The notes under the pieces: model-generated
Databases searched by the model: none
Told to the model about the DNA's origin: nothing
What the model saw: the letters and a program-made list of their open reading frames with translations, nothing else
Program-made: the position numbers and the translations under genes
Shown here: positions 61,581 to 64,000 of the stretch, in pieces
Layout: each line of letters opens with the position of its first letter
Numbering within the stretch: position 1 is the stretch's first letter
NCBI GenBank assembly: GCA_020845575.1
Contig: JADLFL010000052.1
Coordinates: forward strand, 62,001 to 126,000
DNA: 64,000 bases
From: Acidobacteriota bacterium
GTDB lineage: Bacteria > Acidobacteriota > Vicinamibacteria > Vicinamibacterales > Vicinamibacteraceae
Reading direction: 5' to 3'

Positions 61581-62693
61581 ATGGCGGCGATCCCGGGCCG
61601 CCTGATTGCCGCGCCCGCAGGCCGTGGCGCTGGCTCGCGGTTTGCAATCGGCGGTACCGTGCATCGAACGCCCGTGTCCGTGCTCGACGGACTGACGCTT
61701 CCCGGCCTGACCGCCGATCTCGAACGCCGGGGCGTGAGCGATCTGGTGAGCCATTGGCAGATGACGCCGGCCGAGCGCGTGGCGCTCGATACACTGCTGC
61801 GCACACGGACAATCGACTGCGCGATCGAGATCGGCACGGCCCAGGGTGGCAGCCTCGCGGTCATCTCCAACTATGCACGACGTTCCTACTCGCTCGAGCT
61901 CCTGCCGGAATCGAGCGAGCGACTCCGTGCCCGCATCCCGAGCGCGGTGTTCCACGTCGGCGATTCGCGCCGGACGATTCCGCTCGTTCTGGAGGAGATC
62001 CGGCGCGAAGGCCGCGACCTCGACTTCGTGCTGGTGGATGGCGACCACTCGCGAGACGGCGTGCGCGCGGACATCGAGGCGATCCTGCAATGGCAGCCGC
62101 GCCGGCCCCTCACGATCCTGATGCACGACAGTCTCAACCCCGACTGCCGCTTCGGCATGCGTGAGGTCGCCTGGGCATCGCATCCACACGTCCACGCCGT
62201 CGAGTTGGACTTCGTGACCGGGTACACGATCGCGCAGCCGGACGGGTCGTTCGAGATGTGGGCCGGCCTCGGGCTGGCGCTCGTGCTGCCCTCGGAGCGC
62301 CGGGACCCACTGACGGTGGTCGAGCGCGCAGGGGCGCTCTTCGAGCGGATGCTGCCCCTCTCGACTCACGGTCCGCGGGACTTCTCGCGAGCGACACGCC
62401 GACTGGCGTCGCTTGTACCCGCGTGGCAGTCGCGAGGATCTCGCATCGCCTTCTACGGGACCGGGAGCCACACGCAGGCCATGCTCGGCCAGGTGCCGGA
62501 ACTGCTTCCACTGGTGACCTGCTTCGTCGATCGGCTCGGCGATGGCACGTTCCTCGGCCGCCCACGAGTCGCGCCGTCGGCGTTCTCTCCAGCCGTCGCC
62601 GACGCGGTCGTCTATTCGAGTCCGATTCACGAGGCCGCGATGTTCGCGTCGCTGGCCTCGCAGCCGGTGGAGCACGTGCGACTGTATGCCTAG
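61581..62693 (+). CDS. Class I SAM-dependent methyltransferase with extra C-terminal domain
   Basis: Up to 370 residues. The SAM site is in CAIEIGTAQGGSLAVISNYA (residues about 80-99), followed by VFHVGDSRRTI, FVLVDGDHSRDGVRADIEAI and ILMHDSLNPDCRFGM: the methyltransferase_24/CmcI-like type. The last 85 residues, with RIAFYGTGSHTQAMLGQVPELLP, resemble the Rossmann-like C-terminal domain of sugar C-methyltransferases. Start uncertain: residues 1-26 are not supported; GTG 61659 is a candidate. Eight-base overlap with the following glycosyltransferase suggests a glycan-modification pair. Confidence 0.8.
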   Translation: MAAIPGRLIAAPAGRGAGSRFAIGGTVHRTPVSVLDGLTLPGLTADLERRGVSDLVSHWQMTPAERVALDTLLRTRTIDCAIEIGTAQGGSLAVISNYARRSYSLELLPESSERLRARIPSAVFHVGDSRRTIPLVLEEIRREGRDLDFVLVDGDHSRDGVRADIEAILQWQPRRPLTILMHDSLNPDCRFGMREVAWASHPHVHAVELDFVTGYTIAQPDGSFEMWAGLGLALVLPSERRDPLTVVERAGALFERMLPLSTHGPRDFSRATRRLASLVPAWQSRGSRIAFYGTGSHTQAMLGQVPELLPLVTCFVDRLGDGTFLGRPRVAPSAFSPAVADAVVYSSPIHEAAMFASLASQPVEHVRLYA

Positions 62694-64000
62694 ACGCGCG
62701 CGTCCGCGTTCTTCCTCGCGCGTGTGCATCGTCACGCCCGAGTTCCCCGGGCCGATGCGCTGCGGCGGCGCGGGTACGGCGGTGTACTGGCATGCCCGCA
62801 CGCTCGCGGACGCCGGCATCGCCGTCGATGTGCTCCTGACGGCTGACGTCGAGATCGGAACGGCGGAGCGCTGGACGCGACGACTGGCCCTCGAACTCGG
62901 CATCACGTTCGTCGAGGCCCACTCGTGGATGGCACGTGAACGACCCGACGTGGCCGAGACGCGCTTCTCGCCAGGCGGCAGCAACCTGATTCGTTCGCAG
63001 TGGGTCCTCGAGTTCCTCCGAGCCCGCCCGTATGACGTCGTGTACCTGCAGGACTATCTCGGGCACGGGATGGCAGCGTTGCAGGCCCGCGCCGCCGGTC
63101 TGGACTTCCAGGACACGCGATTCGCGCTCACGCTGCACGGACCCACGCGATGGGCACTCGACGGCCTGGAGATGTTCCCATCGTCACCCGAGACGCTGGG
63201 GGTCGACCATCAGGAGAAGACGTCCGTCGAACTCGCCGACCGCGTGTTCGCACCGTCGCGATACCTGCGTGAGTGGGCGGTGAGCCAGTGGCATGTGAGC
63301 CGGCGCGACATCGACGTGCTGCCGTATTGCTTCACCGATGCGCCGACACGTCGGCGACGCGTCGTCCATGGGCCGTTTCGACACCTCGTTTTCTTCGGCC
63401 GGCTCGAAACGCGCAAGGGCCTCGAGAACTTTCTCCAGGCGGTGACGTCCAGCGCCAGCCTGCGGCGGGACGTGCGACAGATCACGTTTCTCGGCAAGAG
63501 TGGAACTGCCTCGAGTACGAGTGGCCGCGAACTGATCGAGCGGACGCTCGGTGAAGGGGGGGCGCCAGACTGGCAGATTCTCGATACCAAGGACACGTTC
63601 CAGGCGTGGGACTGGCTGCAACGCCAGCGCGACGTGCTCGTGGTGGCGCCCAGTCTGTCCGACAACCTGCCCTACGCCGTCATCGAGCTCTTCCAGCGCC
63701 GATTGCCCTTCATCACCACCGATATCGGCGGCATCCCGGAGATCGTCGGCGACAACCCTGGTGTGATGTGCGCGCCCTCGGCAGCCGCGTTGCGCGAGCG
63801 GCTCGAGAACGTGGTCGGCGTCGGCCGGCTTGCCGTTGCGTACGACACGGGCCATGACGCGCGCGCGGCAAGGAAGGCGACGCTCGCCAGGCACCGCGAG
63901 CTGGTGGCTGACCAGGCTCGCGCCACGAAACGGATCCGGTCGAAGCGTGTCGTGACGCGGACATCGGCGCGTCGATCGCGCACACCCGACGTCTCGGTGG
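62686..64000 (+). CDS. Glycosyltransferase family 4 (3' end outside the window)
   Basis: At least 438 residues. Basic N-terminus MPRRARPRSSSRVCIVTPEF, then GAGTAVYWHARTLADAGIAVDVL (N-terminal Rossmann domain of GT4), ADRVFAPSRYLREWAV, HLVFFGRLETRKGLENFLQA, ITFLGKSGT, VLVVAPSLSDNLPYAVIELF with the E-x7 segment, and TTDIGGIPEIVGDNPG. These are the standard GT-B C-terminal signatures. ATG 62686 lies inside the end of the methyltransferase gene. Donor and acceptor unknown. Confidence 0.88.
   Translation, partial: MPRRARPRSSSRVCIVTPEFPGPMRCGGAGTAVYWHARTLADAGIAVDVLLTADVEIGTAERWTRRLALELGITFVEAHSWMARERPDVAETRFSPGGSNLIRSQWVLEFLRARPYDVVYLQDYLGHGMAALQARAAGLDFQDTRFALTLHGPTRWALDGLEMFPSSPETLGVDHQEKTSVELADRVFAPSRYLREWAVSQWHVSRRDIDVLPYCFTDAPTRRRRVVHGPFRHLVFFGRLETRKGLENFLQAVTSSASLRRDVRQITFLGKSGTASSTSGRELIERTLGEGGAPDWQILDTKDTFQAWDWLQRQRDVLVVAPSLSDNLPYAVIELFQRRLPFITTDIGGIPEIVGDNPGVMCAPSAAALRERLENVVGVGRLAVAYDTGHDARAARKATLARHRELVADQARATKRIRSKRVVTRTSARRSRTPDVSV

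Noticed and set aside
1..64000. tRNA or rRNA genes, insertion sequences, phage genes
   Set aside because: No tRNA-like cloverleaf, rRNA stretch, transposase or integrase was recognised on either strand; a covariance-model scan would be needed to be certain for small RNAs.

Overview
The window is about 64 kb of GC-rich (roughly two thirds G+C), densely coding bacterial chromosome. An Oar-type TonB receptor with a carboxypeptidase-regulatory N-terminus, a CRTAC1/ASPIC-UnbV protein, a PVC-type propeller dehydrogenase cluster, a YpdA-type (bacillithiol) reductase and a meso-DAP type dcw cluster together point to Acidobacteriota, probably class Vicinamibacteria. That placement is inference; no rRNA gene is present. 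I saw no tRNA, rRNA, CRISPR array, insertion sequence or prophage.

Layout. 1-1515: start of bipA/typA (minus, cut by the window edge). 1642-2787: unknown membrane protein. 2861-8661: tripartite RND efflux operon on the minus strand (membrane-fusion protein, pump, outer-membrane channel). 8863-9633: crotonase-family enzyme. 9434-14587: minus-strand TonB-receptor block with a probably frameshifted small ORF, the receptor, a possible 52-aa ORF and a beta-helix protein, preceded by two near-identical palindromes flanking a possible promoter. 14864-16993: fused alpha/beta E1 dehydrogenase. 17164-25870: cupin, rhomboid protease, MFS exporter, MurJ, TPR protein, CRTAC1 protein, GatB/YqeY protein and an STN-like secreted protein. 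25933-31472: surface-glycan operon (aminotransferase, epimerase, three GT2 enzymes, one GT4). 31586-48394: dcw cluster mraZ-rsmH-ftsL-ftsI-murE-murF-mraY-murD-ftsW-murG-murC-ftsQ-ftsA-ftsZ, mostly with overlapping start/stop codons, interrupted once by a 184-bp murD-ftsW spacer; murB and ddl are absent from it. 48503-56053: B12-radical SAM protein, GT-C-like membrane protein, small conserved protein, PgeF, RNase HI, zinc-ribbon protein and YpdA. 56081-61508: translationally coupled cluster of an SGNH hydrolase, a 1161-aa propeller/HEAT/discoidin/cupredoxin fusion and a ThuA protein. 61581-64000: methyltransferase and a GT4 glycosyltransferase that runs off the window.

How the parts fit. The dcw cluster and MurJ make and flip lipid II and drive septal peptidoglycan synthesis. 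The glycan operon probably makes an amino-sugar-containing surface polysaccharide. The TonB receptor and the PVC-type cluster look like uptake and periplasmic oxidation of plant- or soil-derived compounds, with a single type-1 copper site where relatives usually carry a cytochrome c.

Most notable: the cupredoxin-terminated PVC dehydrogenase; the twin operator-like palindromes; heptanucleotide (CCGGCAA)n repeats arranged as inverted pairs between genes; a tandem-duplicated module in FtsI; and a recurring TAnnnT hexamer about 6-8 bases before many monocistronic start codons, which suggests widespread leaderless transcripts.
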